DNA from: JAJFFW01 sp965263375
GTDB taxonomy: Bacteria > Pseudomonadota > Alphaproteobacteria > Caulobacterales > Parvularculaceae
DNA: 64,000 bases
Reading direction: 5' to 3'
Assembly (NCBI GenBank): GCA_965263375.1
Contig: OZ253669.1
Location: 2,914,001-2,978,000 of the forward strand
This document shows, in pieces, positions 9,669 to 18,259 of this stretch. A program made the translations under genes and the position numbers. The notes under the pieces were generated by a model. That model saw nothing but the letters and a program-made list of their open reading frames with translations, ran no database searches and had not been told where the DNA came from. How positions within the stretch are numbered: the first letter of the stretch is position 1; each line of letters starts with the position of its first letter.

Positions 9669-11198
9669 CTACTTCCAGATCGATTTGCCGCCCCCAGGAA
9701 GGCCCAGCCCATCCCACATTGCATCGACCCGTTTGATAACATCATCATCCATACGGATCTCCTCCCCCCATTCCCGCGACGTTTCGGGCGGAAACTTATT
9801 CGTGGCATCAAGACCAATTTTGGAACCGAGGCCAGATTGGGGCGAGGCGAAGTCGAGATAATCGATCGGCGTGTTCTCGATCACAGTTATATCCCGCGCC
9901 GGGTCCATCCGGGTCGACAAGGCCCACATGACGTCCTTCCAATCTCTCGCGTTGATATCATCATCAACAACGATGATCCATTTGGTATACATAAACTGAC
10001 GCAAATAGGACCAAGCCCCCATCATTACGCGCTTTGCATGACCAGCATAAGCTTTCTTCATCGAGATAACGGCAATCCGATAAGAACACCCTTCCGGCGG
10101 CAACCAGAAATCCACAATCTCTGGAAATTGCTGTTGCAATAAGGGAATAAAGACTTCGTTCAGCGCTTCACCAAGAACGCTTGGCTCATCCGGCGGGCGG
10201 CCTGTAAATGTTGAAAGATAAATCGGCTCGCGCCGCATGGTGATCGCGGTGACAGTGAACACAGGGAATTGTTCCACTGAATTATAATACCCCGTATGAT
10301 CGCCGTAAGGGCCTTCATCTGCATACTCATCAAGAGAGACATAGCCTTCCAGCACAATTTCCGCTTCGGCTGGAACCTTCAACGGCACAGTCTTGCAAGA
10401 AACCAGCTCAGCCTTTTGCCCGCGCATAAGACCCGCAAAATGATATTCGGATAATGTGTCAGGAACAGGCGTGACAGCGGCGAGGATAACGCCGGGATCT
10501 GCGCCCAAAACGGCCGCCGCCGGCAAGGGCTCGCGCTTGTCATTTTTCCAACGTGCATATTGTTGCGCGCCGCCGCGATGCGCGAGCCATCGCATGATAG
10601 TCTTGTTCTTCGACAGCTTCTGCATCCGATAGACGCCAAGGTTGAAGTCATCTTCTTTCGCCTTTGAAGGGCCTTTCGTGACAATCAATGGCCACGTGAT
10701 CAAGGGCGCTGGCTCCCCCGGCCAACAGGTTTGAATAGGCAAGGCGTCAAGATCAATATCATCCCCCTCTAACACAACCTCTTGGCAAGGCGCGCCCGAG
10801 TTTCGCGTTGACGGGCGCATCGATAAAACCGTCTTAGCGAGCGGCAACAGCTCAACGGCGTCTTTAAGGCCACCGGGCGGTTCAGGCTGGCGCAAAAAGG
10901 CAAGGGTCTGCCCAACCGCTCTTAAAGAAGCCGCGTCATGGCGTTCCTCCCCGCCAAGGGTGACCCCCATGGCCACACGTTTGACAGTTCCAAACAGATT
11001 GACGAGCACAGGGATAGGAGAAACCGTACCATCAGCCAGCACCGGTTTTTCAAAGATAACAGCCGGGCCCCCTTCAGCGAGAAGCCGCGTTTGAATCTCC
11101 GTCATTTCAAGAACAGTGGAAACAGGCGTTGAGACCCTTTTAAGCTCGCCGGCGGCGTCTAACTTTTCAAGGAATTCGCGGAGTGATCTGTAAGACAT
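9669..11198 (-). CDS. ubiD: UbiD family decarboxylase (3-octaprenyl-4-hydroxybenzoate carboxy-lyase)
   Basis: Prenylated-FMN-dependent decarboxylase of ubiquinone synthesis, 509 residues from the ATG at 11198, where MSYRSLREFLEKL matches the usual UbiD start. Other family marks are VNLFGTVKRVAMGV, LITWPLIVTKGP, the EGYVSLDEYADEGPYGDHTGYY active-site block with the catalytic glutamate region, and WIIVVDDDINARDWKDVMWAL. The frame stays open upstream to 11336 through three tandem copies of a 15-bp unit (KKAPP repeats). A longer protein with a Lys/Pro/Ala-rich leader is therefore possible. No ubiX partner is visible nearby. Confidence 0.88.
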   Translation of the reverse strand: MSYRSLREFLEKLDAAGELKRVSTPVSTVLEMTEIQTRLLAEGGPAVIFEKPVLADGTVSPIPVLVNLFGTVKRVAMGVTLGGEERHDAASLRAVGQTLAFLRQPEPPGGLKDAVELLPLAKTVLSMRPSTRNSGAPCQEVVLEGDDIDLDALPIQTCWPGEPAPLITWPLIVTKGPSKAKEDDFNLGVYRMQKLSKNKTIMRWLAHRGGAQQYARWKNDKREPLPAAAVLGADPGVILAAVTPVPDTLSEYHFAGLMRGQKAELVSCKTVPLKVPAEAEIVLEGYVSLDEYADEGPYGDHTGYYNSVEQFPVFTVTAITMRREPIYLSTFTGRPPDEPSVLGEALNEVFIPLLQQQFPEIVDFWLPPEGCSYRIAVISMKKAYAGHAKRVMMGAWSYLRQFMYTKWIIVVDDDINARDWKDVMWALSTRMDPARDITVIENTPIDYLDFASPQSGLGSKIGLDATNKFPPETSREWGEEIRMDDDVIKRVDAMWDGLGLPGGGKSIWK

Positions 11199-11204
11199 TC
11201 CTAT

Positions 11205-11256
11205 CGCTTTCTTAGGGGGCGCTTTCTTAGGGGGCGCTTTCTTAGGAGGCGCTTTC
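11205..11256 (-). repeat. 15-bp tandem repeat at the 5' end of ubiD
   Basis: Three copies of a 15-bp unit (plus strand CGCTTTCTTAGGGGG, the third copy ending AGG) with a partial fourth. The period keeps the frame and reads as repeated Lys-Ala-Pro-Pro-Lys on the minus strand. The array ends just before the family-standard ubiD start, so it is either 5' leader or part of an N-terminal extension. Confidence 0.85.
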
Positions 11257-11395
11257 GTCAGGACATAAGCTCTATCAGCTATGCCCAGGCGCACAAGCAC
11301 CATTCCCCTAAAAGCGAGGATGTTTTTCCCGCGCACTTAGTGCTATGGTAATCTCAAAACTAAATTGTATTCCAGCCAAACGTAGGGAGAGCGTC

Positions 11396-11962
11396 ATGGC
11401 GAATAGTGCAATTGCGTTACAGGCATTATGGATATGCCTAAATATAATTGCCGCCTGGTTATTCACTGATTTTATGTCAGGGGTTTTGCATTGGTTCCAA
11501 GATCGCTATTGCCAGCGCCATTGGCCAGTCTTAGGGCCGGCCTTTGCCGAACCGGCCGCCATCCATCATGCGGACCCCAAGGACTTCACCCGGTGTAATT
11601 TTATCGAACGTAATTGGCCAAGTTTTGTGACCGCTTTTATCTTGGCTTTGATCTTTATCATTTTTGATGCGGTGAACGTTTTTACCGTATCCTTTATACT
11701 TATGTCGGCCGTGCTGCCCACAGAAATCCATTACTGGGCGCATCGCAGCCCAGCCCAGAAGAACAAACTTATCCTCAGCCTACAGAGGTTGGGCGTCATC
11801 CAGTCGAACGCCCATCACTGGCGGCATCACCGCGGTGCGAAAGATACTAATTTTTGCGCGATGACAGACTACGTAAACCCGGTTTTGGAGCAGATTCGAT
11901 TCTTTAAAAGAGTAGAATGGGTGATTTCTCGCGTTTTCGGCGTTCAACCCAACCCATCATAG
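11396..11962 (+). CDS. carF: CarF/PEDS1 (TMEM189, Kua) family plasmanylethanolamine desaturase
   Basis: A 188-residue membrane desaturase. The family is known to insert the vinyl-ether bond of plasmalogens (human PEDS1, Myxococcus CarF). Its full histidine set is visible: DFMSGVLHWFQD (H32), IHHADPKDFTRCNFIERN (H57, H58), EIHYWAHR (H112, H116) and NAHHWRHHRGAKDTNFC (H140, H141, H144, H145), followed by DYVNPVLE. Two hydrophobic blocks flank the His clusters. The start is ATG at 11396, with GGGAGAG at ideal spacing; an ATG at 11345 has no site. It is divergent from ubiD and stands alone. No alkylglycerol-synthesis gene is visible in the window, so whether the cell makes the ether-lipid substrate is open. 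Confidence 0.82.
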   Translation: MANSAIALQALWICLNIIAAWLFTDFMSGVLHWFQDRYCQRHWPVLGPAFAEPAAIHHADPKDFTRCNFIERNWPSFVTAFILALIFIIFDAVNVFTVSFILMSAVLPTEIHYWAHRSPAQKNKLILSLQRLGVIQSNAHHWRHHRGAKDTNFCAMTDYVNPVLEQIRFFKRVEWVISRVFGVQPNPS

Positions 11963-12228
11963 GGACGTTTTTCGCTGACGTAATGTCGCACGAGAACCGC
12001 TCCAAACCACATCCTGCGATTGTAATTTTGACTAACGCCAAAACAAAAAAGTTGCGTGATGTCGGAAAACATTAAGCTTTTTGCTTTCAAGAAGGCTTGT
12101 TTGTTCGACGGGGCGTTAATATGTAATTTGGTATCCTCACAAAAGGTTTAACCAAATTTTGCCGGACCGCGCTTTACACTTACACTCCCTTGATTATGCT
12201 AGACCTCTTTACGTAAAGCGTAGGGGTT

Positions 12229-12579
12229 ATGCGTAACAGACCTGACGATCACGAAGCTTGTGGTCCCAAATTGCATGATCAACGGGAAGATAGAGGAGAC
12301 GTTCTCGGCATGTTGCCGATAGTACATCAAATACTTGGCGGTTTTTTCGTATTTACAGGGCTTATCATCCTGCCGCTTCCGATCCCTTTTGGGTTGATCT
12401 TGCTAACGATCGGCCTGGCTCTTTTAGCTCCTTATATCCCCCAAATTCAGCGTCTTGTTCAAAAGATGCGCGCCAAATGGCCGAATCTCGATAAGTCTTT
12501 GCTGCGGTACAGAGATCATTTTCCGCCCGTTATTCGCAAGACTATCGACAAAACACACCCTGTCACCACAGCTGAATAA
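12229..12579 (+). CDS. small membrane protein, PGPGW-like
   Basis: A 116-residue protein with a charged N-terminal 25 residues, two close hydrophobic helices (HQILGGFFVFTGLIILPLP and FGLILLTIGLALLAPYI) and a basic amphipathic tail. The hairpin with a Pro/Gly turn resembles the putative PGPGW transmembrane family. GTAGGGG precedes the ATG at 12229. Function unknown; it stands alone between the desaturase and the amidotransferase. Confidence 0.6.
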   Translation: MRNRPDDHEACGPKLHDQREDRGDVLGMLPIVHQILGGFFVFTGLIILPLPIPFGLILLTIGLALLAPYIPQIQRLVQKMRAKWPNLDKSLLRYRDHFPPVIRKTIDKTHPVTTAE

Positions 12580-12674
12580 ACGTGATGAGCGATTGCCCAT
12601 TCCTCGATGAATGGATAAATCAGTCTAACCGCGACCAAGCATAATCACACAATTTATTCTTCTTGAGGTTTTTC

Positions 12675-13385
12675 ATGCGCCTTTTAATTCTAGAAACTGG
12701 CGTCGCGCCAAGCCCTTTAGATAAAACTTATGGGTCTTATGGTGAGATGTTTGAACGAATGCTCTCATCCGCTGGCGAGTTTCATTGCACGAGTTTTAAG
12801 ATTTACGAAGACGCCGCGCCGCCGCCAATCAATGAGTTTGATGGTTTATTAATAACCGGCTCGCCAGCTGGTGTTTATGAAGATCGTCAATGGATCCCCG
12901 TATCAGAAGACATCGTTCGCAATGCTGCCCAAATGGGCAAACCCCAAGTCGGTATCTGCTTTGGCCATCAATTAATGGCGCAAGCCTTTGGCGGCCGTGT
13001 TGAGAAGTCAGACAAAGGTTGGGGTGTTGGCGTTCACCGCTATGACGTCTTGGAAGGGGCGCATTGGATGACGCCGTCCTTAAAAGAAATCTCGTGCGCG
13101 GTCACTCACCAAGACCAAGTCATGGAAGCGCCAGCGGGCGCCAAGCGCCTTGCGGGATCAGATTTTTGTGAATACGGCGCTCTTTCCTATGCCCAAGGCC
13201 CCGCGATATCTTTTCAAATGCACCCTGAATTCGGCCACGATTTTGCGGAAGATTTGCTGCGGTCTCGTCTAAAACGCATGCCGCAAGAGACCAGTGAAAT
13301 CGCTCTCGCGTCCCTAAAAGGGCGCAGTGATCGTGACGCGATAGCCCGTTGGATCGGTGAATTTTTTAAAAGCGCCGCTCGGTAA
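12675..13385 (+). CDS. class I glutamine amidotransferase-like protein
   Basis: A 236-residue stand-alone class I GATase domain. The nucleophile elbow GICFGHQLMAQAFGG gives C95, and FQMHPEF supplies the catalytic His followed by Glu. Stand-alone members hydrolyse glutamine or gamma-glutamyl compounds (GMP-synthase-like or gamma-Glu-putrescine types); the substrate here cannot be told. ATG at 12675 is chosen over a TTG at 12663, with TTGAGG about eight bases before it. No synthetase partner is adjacent. Confidence 0.82.
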   Translation: MRLLILETGVAPSPLDKTYGSYGEMFERMLSSAGEFHCTSFKIYEDAAPPPINEFDGLLITGSPAGVYEDRQWIPVSEDIVRNAAQMGKPQVGICFGHQLMAQAFGGRVEKSDKGWGVGVHRYDVLEGAHWMTPSLKEISCAVTHQDQVMEAPAGAKRLAGSDFCEYGALSYAQGPAISFQMHPEFGHDFAEDLLRSRLKRMPQETSEIALASLKGRSDRDAIARWIGEFFKSAAR

Positions 13386-13486
13386 TACAATAGCTAATTG
13401 TCCGAAATGTTTGGGCGCATCATTTCAGGCCATGAGCGCCGATAGATTTCTTGCCCGCGCGCGCGCAACCCTTTAGGGATCAACAC

Positions 13487-14830
13487 ATGGATAATCAAAA
13501 AGCAGAAGACTTACTCAGCAGTCTGTTAGAAAATGCCAAGCGCGCTGGCGCCGATGCGGCGGACGCAGTTTTATACAATGCTGTTTCCCATGGCGTATCT
13601 TGGCGCATGGGGGCGCTGGAGGATGTTGAACGTTCAGAAGGCTTAGATCTGGGCCTTCGGGTGATGGTTGGACAGCGCCAAGCAAATGTTTCCACCACCG
13701 ACATTTCAAAAGAAGGTTTAAAGGAACTGGCGAGCCGCTGCGCCGCAATGGCCAAAGCAGCGCCGGAAGATCCCTATTGCGGTCTTGGGCCGAAAGACCG
13801 CCTGGCCAAAGCCCCCTTTCCGGACTTGGAACTGGGAGACTTTTTAGAGCCAAGCACACAACAACTGAAAGAACGCGCCGCAAAATGCGAAGAAGCCGCT
13901 CTCGCTGTAAAAGGGATCGCCAATTCCAGCGGCGCAAACGCCAGCTATAGCGAAGGGGCGAAATGGTTCGCCACCTCTGACGGCTTTTTCGGAACATCCG
14001 GCGGGGCTGGCCACTCCCTTTCCGTCAGCGTTCTCGCCCAAGACGAAAACGGGATGGAGCGCGATTATGATTATGACAGCAAAACCCACCTAGCTGATAT
14101 GCGCAGCCCGGAGGAAATTGGCGCTGAGGCGGCGGAACGCACGATCGCCCGGCTCTCTCCCAAAAAAGCAGACAGTCAGACAGCTGCGGTTATTTTTGAC
14201 AGCCGCCTTTCCGCCTCAATCCTTGGTCACCTCGCCGGGGCGATCAATGGCGGCGCAATCGCCCGCGGCGTCAGCTTTTTAAAAGATAAATTAGGCGAAC
14301 AGCTTTTCCCTGCAAATATCACCATAATCGATGACCCATTTATGAAACGCGGCGCGGGCTCAAAACCCTTTGACGGCGAAGGCTTACAGCCAGAAAAGCT
14401 TGAGATTATCAAGGACGGCTTTTTAACGAACTGGATTATGAACAGCGCCCATGGTCGCCAGCTTGGTCTTGAATCTAATGCGCGCGCCACCCGCGGCGTT
14501 GGCGGCGGACCGGGCGCTGGCGCAACCAATATGTATATGCCAGCTGGCGCGGTAAGTGTTGACGAATTAATCGCAAAGGCAGGAAAAGGCCTATTGCTCA
14601 CGGATATGTTTGGCCCGCAGGTCAATTCCGACACGGGGGATTATTCCGTGGGCTGTTCAGGTTTCTGGATTGAAGGGGGGGCTGTTTCCTATCCGGTGAG
14701 CGAGATTACGATTGCTGGTAATTTGCTGGAAATGTTCGCCAGCCTTGTCCCCGCGGATAATTTAGAGTTTCGCGGCGCAAAAAACGCGCCAAGCATTTTA
14801 ATCCCTGAAATGACGATTGCCGGAAATTAA
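13487..14830 (+). CDS. pmbA: TldE/PmbA metalloprotease subunit
   Basis: A 447-residue member of the PmbA/TldD family. Members form TldD-TldE heterodimers that degrade peptides and mature microcin-like products; TldE lacks the zinc motif. Visible marks are the N-terminal DAADAVLYN..GVSWRMGALEDVERSE, the central FDSRLSASILGHLAGAINGGAIARG and the C-terminal SDTGDYSVGCSGFWIEGG..PVSEITIAGNLLEMF. No HExxxH motif is seen, which supports TldE over TldD. AGGGA precedes the ATG at 13487. The phosphatase gene follows after 11 bp, implying one transcript. Confidence 0.88.
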   Translation: MDNQKAEDLLSSLLENAKRAGADAADAVLYNAVSHGVSWRMGALEDVERSEGLDLGLRVMVGQRQANVSTTDISKEGLKELASRCAAMAKAAPEDPYCGLGPKDRLAKAPFPDLELGDFLEPSTQQLKERAAKCEEAALAVKGIANSSGANASYSEGAKWFATSDGFFGTSGGAGHSLSVSVLAQDENGMERDYDYDSKTHLADMRSPEEIGAEAAERTIARLSPKKADSQTAAVIFDSRLSASILGHLAGAINGGAIARGVSFLKDKLGEQLFPANITIIDDPFMKRGAGSKPFDGEGLQPEKLEIIKDGFLTNWIMNSAHGRQLGLESNARATRGVGGGPGAGATNMYMPAGAVSVDELIAKAGKGLLLTDMFGPQVNSDTGDYSVGCSGFWIEGGAVSYPVSEITIAGNLLEMFASLVPADNLEFRGAKNAPSILIPEMTIAGN

Positions 14831-14841
14831 GTCCCGCTCCC

Positions 14842-15543
14842 ATGGCAGGCCCACGCATCACGAAAGAAGAGTTCCAAACGAAAGAGGGCCGCAAGCGCGC
14901 TTGGAACGCGTTGATGCTTGGCGATCATGGCGCCTTGCGCATGCTTTACGATAACACGCGCGAAATTGATCCGGGCAAAATGTGGCGTTCTTATCAGCCA
15001 AGCCCCGATAAGCTCAAAAAATGGCGAGATAAACTGGGCGTGCGCACCGTGATCAATCTGCGCGGGAACAAACCAAGCGGCTTTTATTTCTTAGAAGAAG
15101 AGGCATGCGAAAAATTGGGGCTTGAGCTTGTCACCTTCCGCGTATTCTCCCGCGACGCCCCCTCGAAAGAGGCTTTGCACGGGGCTAAAGCCCTTTTTGA
15201 AAAAATCACCTACCCCGCGATTATGCATTGCAAATCTGGGGCAGACCGCGCGGGCCTAATGTCAACGCTTTATATATTCTTCCGCATGGGCAAGTCCCTC
15301 CCCGATGCGATGGAACAGCTTTCGTTTCGCTATGGCCATATACGCCAGGGGAAGACCGGCGTGATCGATTACGCCTTTGAGAAGTATATTGCCCATGCGA
15401 AGAAAAATGGAAAAGACTTAGCTTCAATCGAAGATTTTCTTGATTGGGTCGACAATGTCTATGACCCCAAGGCAACGAAAGAGGAATTTCTGGGCTCCTG
15501 GTGGGGAAATCTGTTAACGGAGCGTATTTTGAGGAGGGAGTAA
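14842..15543 (+). CDS. tyrosine/dual-specificity phosphatase-like protein
   Basis: A 233-residue cytoplasmic protein with the Cys-based phosphatase signature HCKSGADRAG (C130, R136) after a buried strand (YPAIMHC). The preceding VRTVINLRGNKPSGFYFLEEE is typical of bacterial DSP-like phosphatases. The substrate could be protein, phosphoinositide or another phosphoester. It is 11 bp downstream of pmbA and convergent with the ABC exporter. Closeness to the lipid A genes invites a lipid-phosphate role, but nothing in the sequence proves it. Confidence 0.8.
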   Translation: MAGPRITKEEFQTKEGRKRAWNALMLGDHGALRMLYDNTREIDPGKMWRSYQPSPDKLKKWRDKLGVRTVINLRGNKPSGFYFLEEEACEKLGLELVTFRVFSRDAPSKEALHGAKALFEKITYPAIMHCKSGADRAGLMSTLYIFFRMGKSLPDAMEQLSFRYGHIRQGKTGVIDYAFEKYIAHAKKNGKDLASIEDFLDWVDNVYDPKATKEEFLGSWWGNLLTERILRRE

Positions 15544-15548
15544 CCTCC

Positions 15549-17360
15549 TTAATCCCGCCCGAGTAACTGTAACGAATTCAGCCGCGCATAGGCGCCATTA
15601 GCATCAAGCAATTCCTCATGCGTTCCTTGCTCCACCAAGCGGCCATTTTCCATCACAGCGATAAGATCCGCATCATGAATGGTGGAAAGCCGGTGCGCAA
15701 TAATAAGCGTCGTGCGCCCCTTTGTTAACGCTTGCAAAGCTGCTTGCACTTTTGCTTCTGATTCAGCGTCCAACGCCGCCGTCGCCTCGTCCAATAGAAG
15801 GATCGGCGCATCCTTTAAGAAAGCCCGCGCAAGTGCGATCCGTTGCCGCTGACCGCCGGAAAGCTGAGCGCCGCCCTCCCCAACCCGGGTGTTATAACCA
15901 TCTGGTTGCTCTAAAATAAACTCGTGGGCCGCCGCCGCCTTGGCCGCGGCGGTGATCTGATCCTCATCCGCTGAAGGGTCGCCAAGGGCGATATTGGCGC
16001 GAATATCATCATCAAACAAAAATGCGTCTTGGCTGACGACTGCTATCGCTTTGCGCAGAGAATGCCCTTTTACCTCAGCGATATTCTGTCCATCGATTTT
16101 AATGGCGCCGCTATCAGCCTCATAAAGCCGCGGCAGGAGGTGAAACAATGTTGACTTACCGGCGCCAGATTCCCCAACAAGCGCGACGCGCGCGCCCGCT
16201 GGCACAGCAAGCGACAAACCTTCCAAGGCCCTAGCGTCTGCGCGATACGAAAAACTGACATCGTTAAAGGCGATGGCGCCATCGGTCACCTTTAAGTCTA
16301 TCGCATTGGCATGATCCTCGATCGCAGGCTTAAGGTCGATTACGCTCAGCATACGCTCCAATGCGGCAAAGCCTTCCTGCATAACGGCGTTAAGTGTGGA
16401 AAGCCCCCGCGCTGGCTGAGACAACATCAATAACGCAACAATAAAGGCGATAAATTGCGGCCCGTTGAGCGCGCCATCCATGATCCGCAAGGCGGCAACC
16501 GCCACCACAATGCCAACTGCAATCGCACCGACAAAAAACACCAGCGGCTCGTTAATCGCACGGATAAACCCAAGTTTTTTTAAGAGGGAATAGCGCTCAA
16601 GTAAGGCGTCGTCAGCTTTTGCGTTTTGCCGTTCTTCCAATTGATAGGTTTTTATCAGCCTTGCCCCTGCAACCGTCTCGCTGACAAAAGAAGCAACGTC
16701 CCCTGCTTGCGCCTGAGTTTGCGCAGATCCCTTACGCAGGCGCCTGCCAATTTCCGATACGGGCCAAACAACAACGCCGTAGACAACCACGACAACAGCG
16801 AACAACACCCAGTCGTAATAGAGCATCACCGCACAGTAACCAAGAAAAGTAAAAGCATCCCGCACAGCCCGCGCTATCCGGGTCAAGCTCTCACGCAACA
16901 CCAAAGGATCATTTGAAAACCTAGAGACCATCTGACCAGAGGTTTCAGCGCTTAATTGAGCAAAATCGGCGATCATTAATCGGCGATACATTCCTTGTTG
17001 CAAATCTTTAAGAACGCTAAGCGCGATTATAACCGACCAACGGGTTTGCAAATAAAGCGCCCCAGCGTTTACGCCTGCAAGACCAATGACTAAGACCGGG
17101 CCCCAAAAGACAACATCACGCGCCGTGGCTTGAAAACGGTCTGCTTCCCCTGAAAAAGCCGAATAAATCCACTCAAGCCCGATAGGAATAGCCGTCGAAG
17201 AAGCAGCGTAGACGCCCATGGCCGCCAGCGACCAGATCAACAGGCCACGATAGCGCACCAAATAATCACGCCATAACCGCTTCATAAGAAAAAGGGTCGT
17301 GCGGGCCTTTTGCGTCTCATCTGATGAAAGAAAAGAAAATTGAGATGTCGATGAAGTCAT
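15549..17360 (-). CDS. msbA: MsbA-like ABC exporter (fused permease and ATPase)
   Basis: A 603-residue half-transporter: six-helix membrane domain (about 30-330), then an ATPase with Walker A GESGAGKST (K402), signature LSGGQRQR, Walker B ILLLDEA and the H-loop IAHRLST. The gene lies divergent from the DUF374-waaA-lpxK-lpxL run, so flipping of core-lipid A across the inner membrane is the likely job. The family also contains drug exporters, so the MsbA assignment rests partly on context. The start is ATG at 17360. Confidence 0.85.
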   Translation of the reverse strand: MTSSTSQFSFLSSDETQKARTTLFLMKRLWRDYLVRYRGLLIWSLAAMGVYAASSTAIPIGLEWIYSAFSGEADRFQATARDVVFWGPVLVIGLAGVNAGALYLQTRWSVIIALSVLKDLQQGMYRRLMIADFAQLSAETSGQMVSRFSNDPLVLRESLTRIARAVRDAFTFLGYCAVMLYYDWVLFAVVVVVYGVVVWPVSEIGRRLRKGSAQTQAQAGDVASFVSETVAGARLIKTYQLEERQNAKADDALLERYSLLKKLGFIRAINEPLVFFVGAIAVGIVVAVAALRIMDGALNGPQFIAFIVALLMLSQPARGLSTLNAVMQEGFAALERMLSVIDLKPAIEDHANAIDLKVTDGAIAFNDVSFSYRADARALEGLSLAVPAGARVALVGESGAGKSTLFHLLPRLYEADSGAIKIDGQNIAEVKGHSLRKAIAVVSQDAFLFDDDIRANIALGDPSADEDQITAAAKAAAAHEFILEQPDGYNTRVGEGGAQLSGGQRQRIALARAFLKDAPILLLDEATAALDAESEAKVQAALQALTKGRTTLIIAHRLSTIHDADLIAVMENGRLVEQGTHEELLDANGAYARLNSLQLLGRD

Positions 17361-17510
17361 TATAATTCGCTATCGAGCCCTTACGCCGCTAAGCATTGCG
17401 TGCAGTTTCCCCGCATGCAATTTTTACTCTACAATCTTTTGCTTTCATCTTGGTTAGCCCCGCGTTATGAAGCAAGCCGTTGTGGCGAAAGAAAAATTTG
17501 GACCCTTCGT

Positions 17511-18248
17511 ATGAGCGGCGCCTTCGCCCCTAAATCACTCTTAAAAAACCCAGTCATTCAGGGATTAGCGAGCGGAAGCATCGCTTCATATATCCGCCTG
17601 GTGCGCATCACAACATCCTGGCAAATCATTGGACGCGAACACCTTGCGGCGCTTGAAGAAAACAAGGATCAAGGCTTCATCTTAGCTTTTTGGCATTCTC
17701 GGCTCTTAATGGTTCCAACAGTACGCCAGGAAACGAACCGAAAGGTCTATATGCTCGTATCTCTCCACCGGGATGGGGAGATCATCGTCAACGGCGTAAA
17801 GCCGTTTGGTATTGAGTTTATTCGAGGGTCAGGCGCCAACGTCAAAAAGAAAAATAAAGACAAAAGCGGCGCCCCTGCGCTAACCCAAATGATCGCAGCC
17901 CTTAAAGAGGGCTCCATTGTCGGCATGACCCCAGATGGCCCGCGCGGCCCGCGCCAAAAGGCCCAACCAGGCACGGTGCGGCTTTCGATAATGGCAAACG
18001 CCCCTATTCTTCCCATGGCTTATGCAACGTCCCGCGGTTCAGCGCTTGGCACCTGGGATCGCTTTTGGCTCGCCGCCCCCTTTTCAAAAGGCGCCTTTGC
18101 TGCTGGCGCGCCTTTATATCCGCCCCAAGAAAACACCCCAGAAACTATCGCCCAGTACAGACACGACCTTGAAGCGGCCCTTAACCGCGTCATGTTGACG
18201 GCCGAACAAGCCGTGGGCCGCCTACCAGAAATTGGCCAAACAGGTTAG
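17511..18248 (+). CDS. DUF374 family acyltransferase (lysophospholipid acyltransferase-like)
   Basis: A 245-residue protein of the DUF374/LPLAT class, commonly found in alphaproteobacterial lipid A loci and presumed to acylate lipid A or a lysolipid. Family marks are GFILAFWHSRLLMVP (with the H of the acyltransferase motif), LVSLHRDGEIIVNGVKPFGIEFIRGS and GSIVGMTPDGPRGPR. The frame is open back to 17400, but the ATG at 17511 fits the usual length. It is 11 bp upstream of waaA and clearly in one operon with it. Confidence 0.82.
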   Translation: MSGAFAPKSLLKNPVIQGLASGSIASYIRLVRITTSWQIIGREHLAALEENKDQGFILAFWHSRLLMVPTVRQETNRKVYMLVSLHRDGEIIVNGVKPFGIEFIRGSGANVKKKNKDKSGAPALTQMIAALKEGSIVGMTPDGPRGPRQKAQPGTVRLSIMANAPILPMAYATSRGSALGTWDRFWLAAPFSKGAFAAGAPLYPPQENTPETIAQYRHDLEAALNRVMLTAEQAVGRLPEIGQTG

Positions 18249-18259
18249 ATCTACGCACC

